This document shows positions 16,794-26,106 of a stretch of DNA of 64,000 bases, one piece after another. Position numbers and translations under genes: made by a program. The notes below the pieces were generated by a model, which was given only the letters and a program-made list of their open reading frames with translations, did not search any database and had not been told where the DNA came from. Numbering within the stretch: the stretch's first letter is position 1; each line of letters starts with the position of its first letter. The stretch lies in contig OZ251458.1 in NCBI GenBank assembly GCA_965242535.1, positions 248,001 through 312,000 of the forward strand. The letters are read 5' to 3'. The DNA comes from VXRD01 sp965242535 (lineage in GTDB: Bacteria > Latescibacterota > UBA2968).

Positions 16794-18212
16794 CTATTGA
16801 CTATTGAGGTAGTGCTGGATGAGTCTGCGGGCGCGGTAGGTTTTTACGCGGTGGACCCAGCTCTTTTTTGGGTATTGGGCGGGGTCCGTGTCGATTTCGA
16901 CCGTATCGCCCCAGGTCAGTTTGGAAAACGGATAGGCCCGCGTGCCGTTGATGCGGCCGCCCTTGCACTGCAAACCCAGATCGCTGTGTACGGCAAACGC
17001 AAAATCGACCACTGTCGCGCCTTCGGGCAAAATAAAGGGATCGCCCAAGGGCGTGAACGCGACGATTTCCCGGGTGAAGAGAATGCGCTTGAGTTCGGAC
17101 ATCAAGTGGCGCGTGTGGGCGGTTTGGTCGTGCCAGTCGGCGAAATCGTGCAGCCAGCGCGTGCGGCGTTTTTCGTGTTGCTCGTCTCCGCGCAAGGCCG
17201 CGATGCCAAATTCGCCCAAGCGGTGCATGGCCGGGGTTTGGATGTGGAGCTCGTAGCGGCGGTCTTTGTGGTGGATGCAGGTGTGCAACGCCTGGTACCC
17301 ATTGCGCTTGGGCAGGGCGATAAATTCCTTGAACCGCGCCATCACCGGCAAGAAGTGTTCGTGCAAAATGCCCAACGCCAAATAGCACGATGGGCGGCGC
17401 GAGACGATGATCTCGATGGCGTAGCGGTCGAGGATTTGATCGAGCGGGCGATGCTGCATTTTGCGATAAACACTGCTCAAACTTTTCGGTTGCACGCGCA
17501 CGCTCGTCCGCACGCCATTTTTCATCAGCAAGTCGTGGACGGTGTCCCGAAATCGCAGGAGGTACTCGGGCGGTTCGGCGAGAAACTCGGCTTGGATCCG
17601 GTCGGCAATTTGCGGTTTGAGGCAACAAAGGCTCCGGTCTTCGAGCTCTCGGCGGATGCGCGCCATGCCCAATAGGTGCGACAGGGGCGCGTATATATCC
17701 ACGGTTTCTCGCGCGATGCGTTCCCGCCTGCTCTGTTCGGCAATGCCGTGGAGACTCCGCATGTTGTACATGCGATCCGCCAATTTGAGGATGAGCACGC
17801 GCGGGTCGCGTCTGGCGTACGTGAACAAGTGCTGCAAGGTGGCGATGCGCCGCGCCGCGCGACTCGTTTTTGAATGGGAAACCTTCGTCACCCCGCCGAC
17901 CAACGTGGCGATGGTCTCGCCGAAGTTGGGTTCGATGTCGTCGAGGTCCAAAGCCGAATCCTCGACCGCGTCGTGCAACAGGGCCGCGGCCATCATTTCC
18001 GCGTCGTCTGCAAAGCCGAGTTCCGATGCCAAGATGATCGCCACGCCGATGGGATGCGTGATATAGGGCTGCCCAGCGTCGCGGTTTTGGCCTTCGTGAC
18101 TCGCATTGGCAAAGTGATAGGCTTGGCCTACGAGGGGGCGATTGCGCGGGGCGATTTGCACCATCAATTTCCGCAGGGGTTCGCGTATGGCAATTTGGCG
18201 TTCCGCATTCAT
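16794..18212 (-). CDS. Short RelA/SpoT homologue (HD-synthetase-TGS)
   Basis: A 472-residue RSH protein. The HD hydrolase domain is first (YITHPIGVAIILASELG, ALLHDAVEDS, ADRMYNMRSL), then a synthetase-like domain, then a TGS domain (VAFTPLGDPFILPEGATVVDFAFAVHSDLG) at the C-terminus. The usual C-terminal helical, zinc-finger and ACT domains are absent (family length is about 700). In the synthetase domain NGYQALHT is kept, but the usual GRxKxxxSIYRKM reads VQPKSLSSVYRKM. The usual AVRI reads AIEI, and ExQIRT reads ELHIQT. I infer hydrolase-biased activity. ATG 18212 follows AGAGAAGCGG; a TTG at 18248 is an alternative. Confidence 0.82.
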   Translation of the reverse strand: MNAERQIAIREPLRKLMVQIAPRNRPLVGQAYHFANASHEGQNRDAGQPYITHPIGVAIILASELGFADDAEMMAAALLHDAVEDSALDLDDIEPNFGETIATLVGGVTKVSHSKTSRAARRIATLQHLFTYARRDPRVLILKLADRMYNMRSLHGIAEQSRRERIARETVDIYAPLSHLLGMARIRRELEDRSLCCLKPQIADRIQAEFLAEPPEYLLRFRDTVHDLLMKNGVRTSVRVQPKSLSSVYRKMQHRPLDQILDRYAIEIIVSRRPSCYLALGILHEHFLPVMARFKEFIALPKRNGYQALHTCIHHKDRRYELHIQTPAMHRLGEFGIAALRGDEQHEKRRTRWLHDFADWHDQTAHTRHLMSELKRILFTREIVAFTPLGDPFILPEGATVVDFAFAVHSDLGLQCKGGRINGTRAYPFSKLTWGDTVEIDTDPAQYPKKSWVHRVKTYRARRLIQHYLNSQ

Positions 18213-18330
18213 GAACCGCTTCTCTGATATCTTTTTGTTGACCGACAAAGTAAGCGCGATTGTGCGGTATGATTGTAAGGGCGTAAGATTTTACGCCCTT
18301 ACGTTACGCCACCCTTACACGCCCATGCCC

Positions 18331-21156
18331 TTACGCCCCTTCGCCGAACCAGCGTTCGATGGTTTGCAACAACGCCGCGGGCGCGCGAAACGCCCGGTGT
18401 CGCACGGGCAGGGCTTCGAGAAAGGCCCGCCCGTAGCTCGTGGACAACACCCGGTTGTCAAAGACGATGACCACCCCTCGGTCGGATTTGTTGCGAATCA
18501 GGCGACCGAATCCCTGCCGAAATTTGAGAATGGCTTCGGGCACGGAATAGTGCAAAAACGAGTTTTTGCCCTGTTTTTCCAGCTCTTCCAAATGCGCCGC
18601 GACCAGGGGTTCGGAGGGCACGGCAAAGGGCAGGCGCACAATGCCCAAAATTTCCAAGGCTTCGCCTGGGATATCCACGCCCTCCCAAAAGCTGCTCGTG
18701 CCCAAGAGCACGGCGCGGCGATGGGTCTTGAACCGATCCGTAATGCTGCCGCGCGCGCCGTCTATCCCCTGCCCCAACAGCGCGATGCCGTCGGAGTCGA
18801 GATCGGGTTTGAGCGCGCGGTACGATTGGTTGAGCATGCTGTAGGACGTGAACAAGGCCAGCGTTCCCCGCCCGACTTTGCGCGCGAGATCGCGCAACAA
18901 ATCATCCACTGCGCGTTGAAAATCGGGCGATTTGGGCGAGGGCATGAATTGCGGCACGCAGACCAGGGCCTGCAAATCGTAGTCAAAGGGCGACCCCAAG
19001 CAGCGCGTTTGCACGCGATCCTCCGGCAGGGCGTCGAGGCCCATGCGCCGCAAAAAATAGATGAGTTTGCCGCGAATGCCGAGGGTGGCGGAGGTGAAGA
19101 CGATGGTCCGCATCGCGTCGTACAGGGCTTCTCGCAAGACCTCGTCCACATGCAGGGGCGCGGAGAACAGGCGCGTGTCGTTGCTGTTCTCTCGGCTCGG
19201 CAATTCAAACCAGTACACGTACTTTTCGTCTTCGGCATGCGTCAGATGGTCGAGGGTCTCGATGAGGCCGTCGCAGGTCTCTGCGCGGCCCTCGAGTTCG
19301 TTGGCGAGTTCGTCCTGGTTGGGAAACGCGTCGTCCGGCACGTTTTTGAGCCAGTCGCACAGATTTTTGAGGCTCGCTTGGAGCTCGGCGACGGCATGGG
19401 CGAAATCCCCCAGGCTTTCGCCGACGCTTGCAAACGCATTTTCGCCCGGGCCATAGCGCACTTTTTGGGTGTAGGAAAATTTGCGATAGCCCCGTTCGCC
19501 GCGAAGCGAATCCGTGAGGTTTTGGAAAAACGCCTGCGCTTTGAGATAGGCGTCTTCCGCGGCATTTGTGGCCCGGCCGATGCCTTTGTCAAAGGCGGCG
19601 TAACTGTGGTCTTTGAGATCGGCCACGCCTATCCAATGGCGCAGTGCGGGCAGGGTGCCCGTGCTGTTGAAGCCCGGGCTGCACAGTTGGTCCGCAAAAT
19701 TTTTGACGTGCCAGATCGCGAGTTCGCGGCCCAAGTACTGCGCCGCGACTTTTTCGATGTTGTGGGCCTCGTCCAAAACGAGGTCTTCGTATTCGCCGAG
19801 AACGGCGTTTTCCGAGACGATGTCGGCAAAGAGCAGCGCGTGATTGACCACGACGACATGGGACTTTTGGGCCGCGCGGCGCACTTTGTTGGCAAAACAC
19901 GGCCCATTGGTGCGGCAGCGCTGCGACCGGCAATACCCGGAATCGGAACACACTTTTGCCCACAGCCCGGCATAGCGGCGCATGTCAAAGCCGTTGTTTT
20001 CCGAGATGTCCCCGGTTTGCGTTTGCTCGGCCCATACCGCGAGGGCCAACGCGCCTTCGCGCTCGTCTTCGCCGAAAAACGCATCGACATTGGCGAGGGC
20101 CGCCTGCCACCGGTTGAGGCAGATATAGTTGCCGCGCCCCTTGAGCAACACGTAGCTAAACGGGATGTCGAGGACGCGCTCGAGGTGGGGCAGGTCTTTG
20201 AAAAACAACTGTTCCTGGAGATTTTTGGTATTGGTGGAGACGATGACGCGGCGGCCGTTTTTCGCCGCGTGGTGGATGGCAGGGGCCAGATAGGCCAGGG
20301 ATTTGCCCACGCCTGTTCCCGCTTCGGCGACGAGCAACTCGCCGTCGTTGAAGGCCCCGGCGACGGCGCGCGCCATTTCGATTTGTTCGGCGCGGACCTC
20401 ATAGCCGTCGGTGTGGCGGTCAAACGCGCCGCCCGCTTCGAATAGGGCGCAGAGCGCGTCGATGTCCACAGGCACAGATTCATCGGTTTCGGTGCGCGGT
20501 TCGTCGCCGCCCACATTGGAGAGGGGCAAATCGTCTGCGCCGCCGCCGCGCATGCGCCGCATAAATTCGCGCTTGACCGCTTCGTTGCCCAAATCGACAA
20601 AGATATCGAGCAAGGGGCTGTTCGCGCCTTGGACGAGGCGGAGAATGCTCTGCTTGGTGCTTAAGGATGTGTCTCGCAGCGCGTCGAGCACGCCTGCGTA
20701 CATGCCCACGAGTCGCTCCGCAGCGCAATCCGATTCCACGCCCAAATGCGCCGCAATCGCGTCCGCCCGATGATCGGACAACCGAGGCAGGGCGATCCTC
20801 GCGAGGGCGCGCAAGCTGCGGATGGCGTTGCCAAAGGGCGAGCCGGATGCCTCGGATAAAAACCGCGCTTCAAACCGCCCGTGGTGAGCGATGATCGGCA
20901 GGTCGCCGGCAAAGGCCGTGAAGTTCTCTATCGCGGCGCGGATGCGGGGCGCGTTTCGCACGTCTTTGAACGCGAGGCCCGTCAGGCGCGTGGTTTCTTC
21001 GGGCACGCCCATGCGCGGTCGCACGCGGGTCTCGAAGCGGTCGATCACTTCGCCCTCTTCGACTTTGACGCAGTCGATCCCGATGATTTCCGCTTCTTTG
21101 GAATCCAGCCCCGTGGTTTTCAGGGCGAGGGTTATGAAGGTATGGAGAATGGACAT
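18331..21156 (-). CDS. dinG: DinG-family Fe-S DNA helicase with degenerate exonuclease domain
   Basis: A 941-residue protein. The N-terminal ~170 residues have a DnaQ-like fold, but motif I reads LALKTTGLD where an active exonuclease has DxE (usually LDxETTGL). The XPD/DinG helicase follows: Walker A EAGTGVGKS, Fe-S cysteines around CLNRWQ and SGYCRSQRCRTNGPCF, DEAH box LVLDEAHNIE, and C-terminal SFWEGVDIPGEALEILGIVRLPF. It probably unwinds structured DNA during repair or replication. Upstream of ATG 21156 there is no clear ribosome site, so the start is uncertain. It is divergently placed to the dehydrogenase operon. Confidence 0.88.
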   Translation of the reverse strand: MSILHTFITLALKTTGLDSKEAEIIGIDCVKVEEGEVIDRFETRVRPRMGVPEETTRLTGLAFKDVRNAPRIRAAIENFTAFAGDLPIIAHHGRFEARFLSEASGSPFGNAIRSLRALARIALPRLSDHRADAIAAHLGVESDCAAERLVGMYAGVLDALRDTSLSTKQSILRLVQGANSPLLDIFVDLGNEAVKREFMRRMRGGGADDLPLSNVGGDEPRTETDESVPVDIDALCALFEAGGAFDRHTDGYEVRAEQIEMARAVAGAFNDGELLVAEAGTGVGKSLAYLAPAIHHAAKNGRRVIVSTNTKNLQEQLFFKDLPHLERVLDIPFSYVLLKGRGNYICLNRWQAALANVDAFFGEDEREGALALAVWAEQTQTGDISENNGFDMRRYAGLWAKVCSDSGYCRSQRCRTNGPCFANKVRRAAQKSHVVVVNHALLFADIVSENAVLGEYEDLVLDEAHNIEKVAAQYLGRELAIWHVKNFADQLCSPGFNSTGTLPALRHWIGVADLKDHSYAAFDKGIGRATNAAEDAYLKAQAFFQNLTDSLRGERGYRKFSYTQKVRYGPGENAFASVGESLGDFAHAVAELQASLKNLCDWLKNVPDDAFPNQDELANELEGRAETCDGLIETLDHLTHAEDEKYVYWFELPSRENSNDTRLFSAPLHVDEVLREALYDAMRTIVFTSATLGIRGKLIYFLRRMGLDALPEDRVQTRCLGSPFDYDLQALVCVPQFMPSPKSPDFQRAVDDLLRDLARKVGRGTLALFTSYSMLNQSYRALKPDLDSDGIALLGQGIDGARGSITDRFKTHRRAVLLGTSSFWEGVDIPGEALEILGIVRLPFAVPSEPLVAAHLEELEKQGKNSFLHYSVPEAILKFRQGFGRLIRNKSDRGVVIVFDNRVLSTSYGRAFLEALPVRHRAFRAPAALLQTIERWFGEGA

Positions 21157-21263
21157 GGGGACGAGAGTGTTGACGCTTTGAATTTTTTTGGTATCATAAC
21201 GGCGGTTTGTGATTATACATGAGAAAGCCCGAACTTTCAAGGGTTAAAACGCTTGGAGGCGCG

Positions 21264-22280
21264 ATGAAAGCATCGGTTTATTTGGGACCCGAGCGCGTTG
21301 AATTGCGCGACATCGACACCCCGCGGCCCTCGGCTGGCGAGGCGCTCATCAAAGTGGCGCGCGCGGGCTTGTGCGGCACGGACTTGCACATTTATCAGGG
21401 GCACATGGATCGGCGCGTGCAAATTCCGCTGGTGATGGGGCACGAGATGTGCGGCGAAATCGTAGAGGTCGCAAAAGGCGCTGCGTTCCAAGTGGGCGAC
21501 CGCGTGGTGGTCGAACCCACGGTGGCGTGCGGCGCGTGTGCGGCTTGCGGGCGGGGGCATCGGCACGTTTGCCAGAATTTGAACTTTTTGGGGATCGATT
21601 CCGCGGGCGCGTTTCAGGCGTTTTGGAACGCGCCGATCCATCGCCTGCACCGCGTTCCCGACGCCTTGGACGACGACGCGGGCGCGCTGATTGAACCGCT
21701 GGCCGTGGCGGTCCACGATGTGCGGCGCGCCAAAGTGGAATTGGGCGACCGCGCGGTCGTCATCGGCGGCGGGCCCATCGGCATGCTCGTCGCCATGGCC
21801 GCCCGATTGGACGGCGCCGAGGTGGCGATCGCCGAAGTGAATCCCTTCCGCCTGGCAAAAGCCGAGGCATTGGGCTTTGCAGCCGTGAACCCATTGGAAA
21901 CCGATCTCATCGCGTACACAGAGGATTGGACCGAGGGCGCGGGTGCGGACCTCGTGTTTGAAGTCAGCGGTAGCGCGCCAGGTGCAGAGGTCATGACCGC
22001 GTTGGCCCGCGTGCGCGGAACCATCGTGTTGGTGGGCGTCCACGCCGAGCCGCGGCCCGTGGATTTGCAGCGTTTTTTTTGGCGAGAACTGCATCTGGTG
22101 GCGTGCCGCGTCTATGAACCCATCGATTTTGAACGCGCCATTCGCTTGGCCGCGTCCGGCGCGATCGATGTCAAAACCCTGGTGACGAATACGCTGCCGC
22201 TGGACGACGCGGCAGAGGGGTTTGAACAGATGGCCGCAGGCGGCGAGGTCGTGAAGGTGCTGTTGGATTGTCAGGCATGA
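21264..22280 (+). CDS. Zinc-dependent medium-chain alcohol/sugar dehydrogenase
   Basis: A 338-residue MDR-superfamily dehydrogenase. The catalytic zinc ligands are in GLCGTDLHIYQGH and GHEMCGEI; the structural zinc site is CGACAACGRGHRHVC; the Rossmann motif is VIGGGPIGMLVA. ATG 21264 has GGAGG upstream. It leads a three-gene operon with a KduD-like reductase and an aldo/keto reductase, spaced 9 and 24 bp. The set is typical for oxidation of sugar acids or polyols, but the exact substrate is not determined. Confidence 0.88.
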   Translation: MKASVYLGPERVELRDIDTPRPSAGEALIKVARAGLCGTDLHIYQGHMDRRVQIPLVMGHEMCGEIVEVAKGAAFQVGDRVVVEPTVACGACAACGRGHRHVCQNLNFLGIDSAGAFQAFWNAPIHRLHRVPDALDDDAGALIEPLAVAVHDVRRAKVELGDRAVVIGGGPIGMLVAMAARLDGAEVAIAEVNPFRLAKAEALGFAAVNPLETDLIAYTEDWTEGAGADLVFEVSGSAPGAEVMTALARVRGTIVLVGVHAEPRPVDLQRFFWRELHLVACRVYEPIDFERAIRLAASGAIDVKTLVTNTLPLDDAAEGFEQMAAGGEVVKVLLDCQA

Positions 22281-22289
22281 GGAGTCATC

Positions 22290-23057
22290 ATGAACATTTT
22301 AGATCGGTTTGACCTGTGCGGGAAAACCGCGCTCGTAACCGGATGCCGGCGCGGGATCGGGCGCGCATTTGCCCAGGGGTTGGCCGAGGCAGGGGCGGAT
22401 ATCGTGGGCGTGAGCGCGTCGCTGGCGCCGGGCAGTGCGGTGGAAAAAGAGGTCGCGGCACTCGGGCGCGGGTTTCGATCCTACGCCTGTGATTTTTCCG
22501 ATCGGGACGCTTTGTACGCGTTTGTCGCACGGGTGAAAGCAGACGTCGATTCGATCGACATTTTGGTCAACAACGCGGGCACGATTTTGCGCGAGGCCGC
22601 GGTCGATCATCCCGACGAATACTGGGACAACGTGATCGAAGTCAATTTGAACGCGCAATTTGTCCTCGCGCGCGAGTTTGGCAAAGCGATGGTGGCACGC
22701 GGGCATGGCAAGATCGTTTTCACCGCGTCTCTGCTGAGTTTTCAGGGCGGGATTACCGTGCCGGGGTACGCCGCGGCCAAAGGCGGGATCGCGACCTTGA
22801 CGATGGCCCTTTCAAATGAGTGGGCGAAGGAGGGGGTCAATGTCAATGCCATCGCGCCGGGCTATATCGCGACGGACAATACCGAAGCCCTGCGCGGCGA
22901 TCCCGCGCGCGCCGAGCAGATTTTGGCGCGTATCCCACAGGGGCGATGGGGGCAGCCCGACGACTTAAAGGGCGCGTGTGTGTTTTTGTGTTCGGACGCG
23001 GCCAACTACGTCAATGGCGCGATTTTGACAGTGGACGGCGGTTGGATGGGGCGGTGA
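22290..23057 (+). CDS. kduD: KduD-like short-chain dehydrogenase (2-deoxy-D-gluconate 3-dehydrogenase family)
   Basis: A 255-residue classical SDR with cofactor motif TGCRRGIGRAFA, NNAG, catalytic Ser in FTASLLSF and YxxxK in GYAAAKGG. The C-terminal run RIPQGRWGQPDDLKGACVFLCSD and VNGAILTVDGGW closely follows KduD. KduD converts 2-keto-3-deoxy intermediates of pectin, alginate or other uronate breakdown. It sits between the zinc dehydrogenase and the aldo/keto reductase. A related sugar-acid SDR specificity cannot be excluded. Confidence 0.8.
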   Translation: MNILDRFDLCGKTALVTGCRRGIGRAFAQGLAEAGADIVGVSASLAPGSAVEKEVAALGRGFRSYACDFSDRDALYAFVARVKADVDSIDILVNNAGTILREAAVDHPDEYWDNVIEVNLNAQFVLAREFGKAMVARGHGKIVFTASLLSFQGGITVPGYAAAKGGIATLTMALSNEWAKEGVNVNAIAPGYIATDNTEALRGDPARAEQILARIPQGRWGQPDDLKGACVFLCSDAANYVNGAILTVDGGWMGR

Positions 23058-23081
23058 AAACACGTTAACCGGAGGTGTGCG

Positions 23082-24065
23082 ATGGAATACAGGCCGTTTG
23101 GAAAGACCGGGTTGGAGGTTTCGGCGATTGGATTTGGATGCTGGGAACTCGGCGGCGGTTATGGGCATTTTGACGAAGGCGAAGTGATCGCGGCGATTCA
23201 CAAGGCCATGGATCTGGGGATCAATTGCTTTGATACCGCCGAAGGCTATGGCATGGGCAAATCCGAAGCCCTGCTCGCGCGCGGCTTGGGCACGCGGCGC
23301 AAGGATGTGATCGTGGCGACCAAGGTCGGCATCGGCTATCGGGATTCCGGGCGCGAGAAAGGCCGCGACAGCCGCAAAGCGCGCATCATGGCGTCTGTGG
23401 AAAACAGCTTGCGGTTTTTGAACACGGATTACATCGACGTGTATTTGATCCACTGGCCCGACCGGCACACGCCGTTTGACGAGACCATGCGCGCGATGGA
23501 CGATCTGGTTCAGCAGGGCAAAGCGCGGTTTGTGGGGGTGTCGAATTTCATGGCCGACGAGATCGATTCATGCATGGACGCGCGCCGCGTGGATGTGGGG
23601 CAATACGGCTATCACCTGTTTGACAGGCGAATGGAGCGGGACGTCTTTCCCTATTGCGAAACGCACGGCATCGGCATGATGGGCTACGGGTCCCTCGCGC
23701 ACGGCTTGTTGACCGGCGCGTTCGACGAACACACGGCATTTGGGGAACGCGATTGGCGCGCCAAGGGCGGGTTGTTCAACATGCCCTTGTTCACGGAAGA
23801 AAATTTTCCGCGCAATCTGAAGGTGGTGGAAGCCCTCGAACAGATGGCGGCAAAACGCGGCACCGCCGTGCACCACTTGGCGCTGGCGTGGGTGTTGTCC
23901 AACCCGGTGATCAGCACCGCGCTGGTGGGCGTGCGTCAACCATCCGAAGTCGCGTCGAACATGGGGGCGTTGGAACTGACCTTGTCAGCAGACGACAAGC
24001 GCGCCATAGACGCGGTATTTGAACGATGCGGCGTGGATACGCGCCCGGATATTTGGGTGGAGTAA
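23082..24065 (+). CDS. Aldo/keto reductase
   Basis: A 327-residue AKR with the catalytic tetrad in CFDTAEGYGMGKSE (Asp, Tyr), IVATKVG (Lys) and VYLIHWPDRH (His). The C-terminal NADPH-binding segment is ALVGVRQPSEVASNMGAL. GGAGG precedes the ATG. Third gene of the dehydrogenase operon; likely reduces a sugar aldehyde or ketone. Substrate unknown. Confidence 0.88.
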   Translation: MEYRPFGKTGLEVSAIGFGCWELGGGYGHFDEGEVIAAIHKAMDLGINCFDTAEGYGMGKSEALLARGLGTRRKDVIVATKVGIGYRDSGREKGRDSRKARIMASVENSLRFLNTDYIDVYLIHWPDRHTPFDETMRAMDDLVQQGKARFVGVSNFMADEIDSCMDARRVDVGQYGYHLFDRRMERDVFPYCETHGIGMMGYGSLAHGLLTGAFDEHTAFGERDWRAKGGLFNMPLFTEENFPRNLKVVEALEQMAAKRGTAVHHLALAWVLSNPVISTALVGVRQPSEVASNMGALELTLSADDKRAIDAVFERCGVDTRPDIWVE

Positions 24066-24095
24066 AAAAACGAGGGACAAAGCCCTTTTCTTGTC

Positions 24096-24125
24096 TTGAC
24101 AAACCCAAACGTACTTTCCTATAAT
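24096..24125 (+). promoter_or_regulatory. Consensus sigma-70 promoter for the HU gene
   Basis: TTGACA at 24096-24101 and TATAAT at 24120-24125, spaced by 18 bp: both hexamers match the consensus exactly. It lies about 80 bp before the HU-family start and implies strong constitutive expression. Confidence 0.85.
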
Positions 24126-24204
24126 TGGGGGACATCGTCACGCAGTAGCCTCATCACGCGGGGCTTTCGCGTTCACAAACGCCATCTTTCAAGGGAGAAA
24201 ATTC

Positions 24205-24528
24205 ATGGCATCTGCAGCGGTCAAAGAACGATGGAGCAAGGCCCAGATCATCGACGAGGTCGCCGGAAGCACCGGCCTCAGCAAGAGAGATGTGGGCAAT
24301 GTTCTCGATGAGTTGGGAACCGTCATTCACCGGCATCTCACAGAAGACGCCGTCGGCGAATTCGTGTTGCCCAGCTTGCTCAAGATCCAAAAAATCGAAA
24401 AGAAGGCCCGCGAGGAACGACAGGGCCGCAATCCTTTCACGGGCGAAACCATCACCATCGCCGCCAAGCCCGCTTCCTGGGGCGTCAAAATTTCGGCCCT
24501 CAAAAAGCTGAGAGACATGGTCGAATAA
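24205..24528 (+). CDS. HU/IHF-family DNA-binding protein
   Basis: A 107-residue nucleoid protein. The N-terminal helical half is WSKAQIIDEVAGSTGLSKRDVGNVLDELGTVIHRHL. The beta-arm part has GEFVLPSLLKIQKIEKKAREERQGRNPFTGETITIAAKPASW. AAGGGAG lies upstream of the ATG. It has its own perfect sigma-70 promoter and a strong terminator, so it is a stand-alone abundant gene. A second, diverged HU/IHF protein is encoded at 39895. Confidence 0.9.
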   Translation: MASAAVKERWSKAQIIDEVAGSTGLSKRDVGNVLDELGTVIHRHLTEDAVGEFVLPSLLKIQKIEKKAREERQGRNPFTGETITIAAKPASWGVKISALKKLRDMVE

Positions 24529-24554
24529 CCGCCACATCTTTAGGACAGACGCAT

Positions 24555-24590
24555 AAAAGCCCGACCTTTTCAGGTTGGGCTTTTTCCTTT
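24555..24590 (+). terminator. Rho-independent terminator of the HU gene
   Basis: Stem AAAAGCCCGACCT (24555-24567) / AGGTTGGGCTTTT (24572-24584), loop TTTC, followed by TCCTTTT. Confidence 0.85.
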
Positions 24591-24670
24591 TCAAAAAGCG
24601 TAATGGATTGTATATTTTACCGCAATGACGCGAGTTGTTACCGCCCTAACCCCATCGCCGAGGATGCGAA

Positions 24671-25618
24671 ATGCAACGGTGCAAAAGAATAGTCGCGATT
24701 GTATTGGTGGTCTTGGCAGGTGCGATCACCACAGCCGAAGCCGTCGAGGTCGTCCTCAAATCCGGGCGCGTCGTGCGCGGCGAGTTGATTCGAGAAACCG
24801 CGACCGCGATTACGCTCCAACTATCTTCCAGCCGAATCGAGATTTCCAAATTGAGCATCAAAACCATCGACGGACGCTCCCCGTTTGAACCGCGCAGATC
24901 GGGGGCCGCAGTTTCTGCCGATGCCCAAAACAAGCCCGAGGTGCGGATCCCCGCCGGCGATTTTTTGATGGGAGACAGTCGAGACAAAAACGCGATTTTA
25001 CACAAGGTACGCCTCGACGCCTATTGGATCGACACGCGCGAAGTGACCAACGCGCAGTACCGCGAATTTGTGGCGGCCAGCAAGCGAGACGCGCCCCGGT
25101 ATTGGCGGGACAAAAAATACAACGACCCGGATCAGCCCGTCGTCGGCATCTCTTGGGAAGACGCGGATGCGTATTGTGCTTGGAAGGGCAAACGCCTGCC
25201 CACCGAAGCCGAATGGGAACGCGCGGCCCGAGGCGCGCACAGCCGGCTCTATCCATGGGGCGACCGATTTGACGCCACGCGCACCAACACCCGCGAAGCC
25301 CGAACCCGCCGCCCCCTTCCCGTGGGCGCGTTTCCGGAAGGCGCGAGTAGCGAGGGCCTGCTCGACATGTCGGGCAATGTGTGGGAATGGTGCTGGGATT
25401 GGTATGACGAATCCTATTATCGCGTGTCTCCGCTTCACAATCCCACGGGCCCAGAAACCGGGAAAAAGCGCGTCATCCGGGGCGGAGGCTGGAGCGCGCC
25501 GCAGATTCACATGGCGAAACGCCGAGGGGAAAAGCCCGATAAAACCTATCCCTCGCTGGGCTTTCGGTGTGCGCGATCAGACAGCAAAGCCGAGGCGAGC
25601 ACGGATGAAAGGGAGTAG
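24671..25618 (+). CDS. Secreted formylglycine-generating-enzyme-fold (SUMF1-like) protein lacking the catalytic cysteines
   Basis: A 315-residue protein with a signal peptide (MQRCKRIVAIVLVVLAGAITTAEA). A short N-terminal domain (EVVLKSGRVVRGELIRETATAITL) precedes an FGE-sulfatase/SUMF1 domain: IPAGDFLMGDSRDKNA, WIDTREVTNAQYREFV, VVGISWEDADAYCAWKGKRLPTEAEWERAARG, LLDMSGNVWEWCWDWY, RVIRGGGWSA, GFRCARS. The C-terminal part lacks the two active-site cysteines of true FGE, so it should not activate the sulfatases in the window. It could bind a ligand or serve in the envelope. Confidence 0.85.
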   Translation: MQRCKRIVAIVLVVLAGAITTAEAVEVVLKSGRVVRGELIRETATAITLQLSSSRIEISKLSIKTIDGRSPFEPRRSGAAVSADAQNKPEVRIPAGDFLMGDSRDKNAILHKVRLDAYWIDTREVTNAQYREFVAASKRDAPRYWRDKKYNDPDQPVVGISWEDADAYCAWKGKRLPTEAEWERAARGAHSRLYPWGDRFDATRTNTREARTRRPLPVGAFPEGASSEGLLDMSGNVWEWCWDWYDESYYRVSPLHNPTGPETGKKRVIRGGGWSAPQIHMAKRRGEKPDKTYPSLGFRCARSDSKAEASTDERE

Positions 25619-25729
25619 TTATAGGAATTGCAAATTGGGGTAGCGTGGGGCATTCCCAATGCCTCGATGGGACCCAAGGATACGGACGACTCAAAATCAA
25701 ATTGACATCAGCAGGCTCCACCCAAGCCC

Positions 25730-26106
25730 CTGTCGTTCCACCTGATTCGAGGACAGGCACGGGGGCCTGCCCCTACGATTGATCGGGCAAGGTGGGATAA
25801 CTGACCACTGATCGGCGATCCATCCCTGTCGTTCCACCTGATTCGAGGACAGGCACGGGGGCCTGTCCCTACGATTGATCGGGTGGGGTGACACATTGAC
25901 CACTGACCGGCGATTCGTCCCCACCGCCCCATTCGATTCGAGGGCACGAGGATCTGTCCCTACGATTGATCGGGCGGGGTGACACATTGACCACTGATCG
26001 GCGATCCGTCTCTGTCGTTCCACCTGATTCGAGGACAGGCACGGGGGCCTGTCCCTACGATTGATCGGGCGGGGTGACACATTGACCACTGACCACCGAG
26101 GTTCAC
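25730..26106. repeat. Tandem array of about 93-96-bp composite repeats
   Basis: Four tandem units each contain the palindrome GGACAGGC...GCCTGTCC, then CTACGATTGATCGGG, GGGGTGACACATTGACCACTG, GCGATCCGTC and CCACCTGATTCGA. Intact palindromes start at 25751, 25847 and 26033; a degraded one is at about 25941. Spacers are as conserved as the palindromes, so this is not a CRISPR. The array occupies the leader of the antiporter operon, ending at its GAGGT ribosome site. Confidence 0.8.

Noticed and set aside
18142..20445. A 767-codon open frame on the + strand opposite DinG
   Set aside because: It is an antisense shadow of the minus-strand DinG gene; it lacks recognisable motifs and its composition follows the third codon positions of the real gene.
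25730..26106. CRISPR array
   Set aside because: The units are 93-96 bp and both repeat and spacer parts are conserved; no cas gene nearby.
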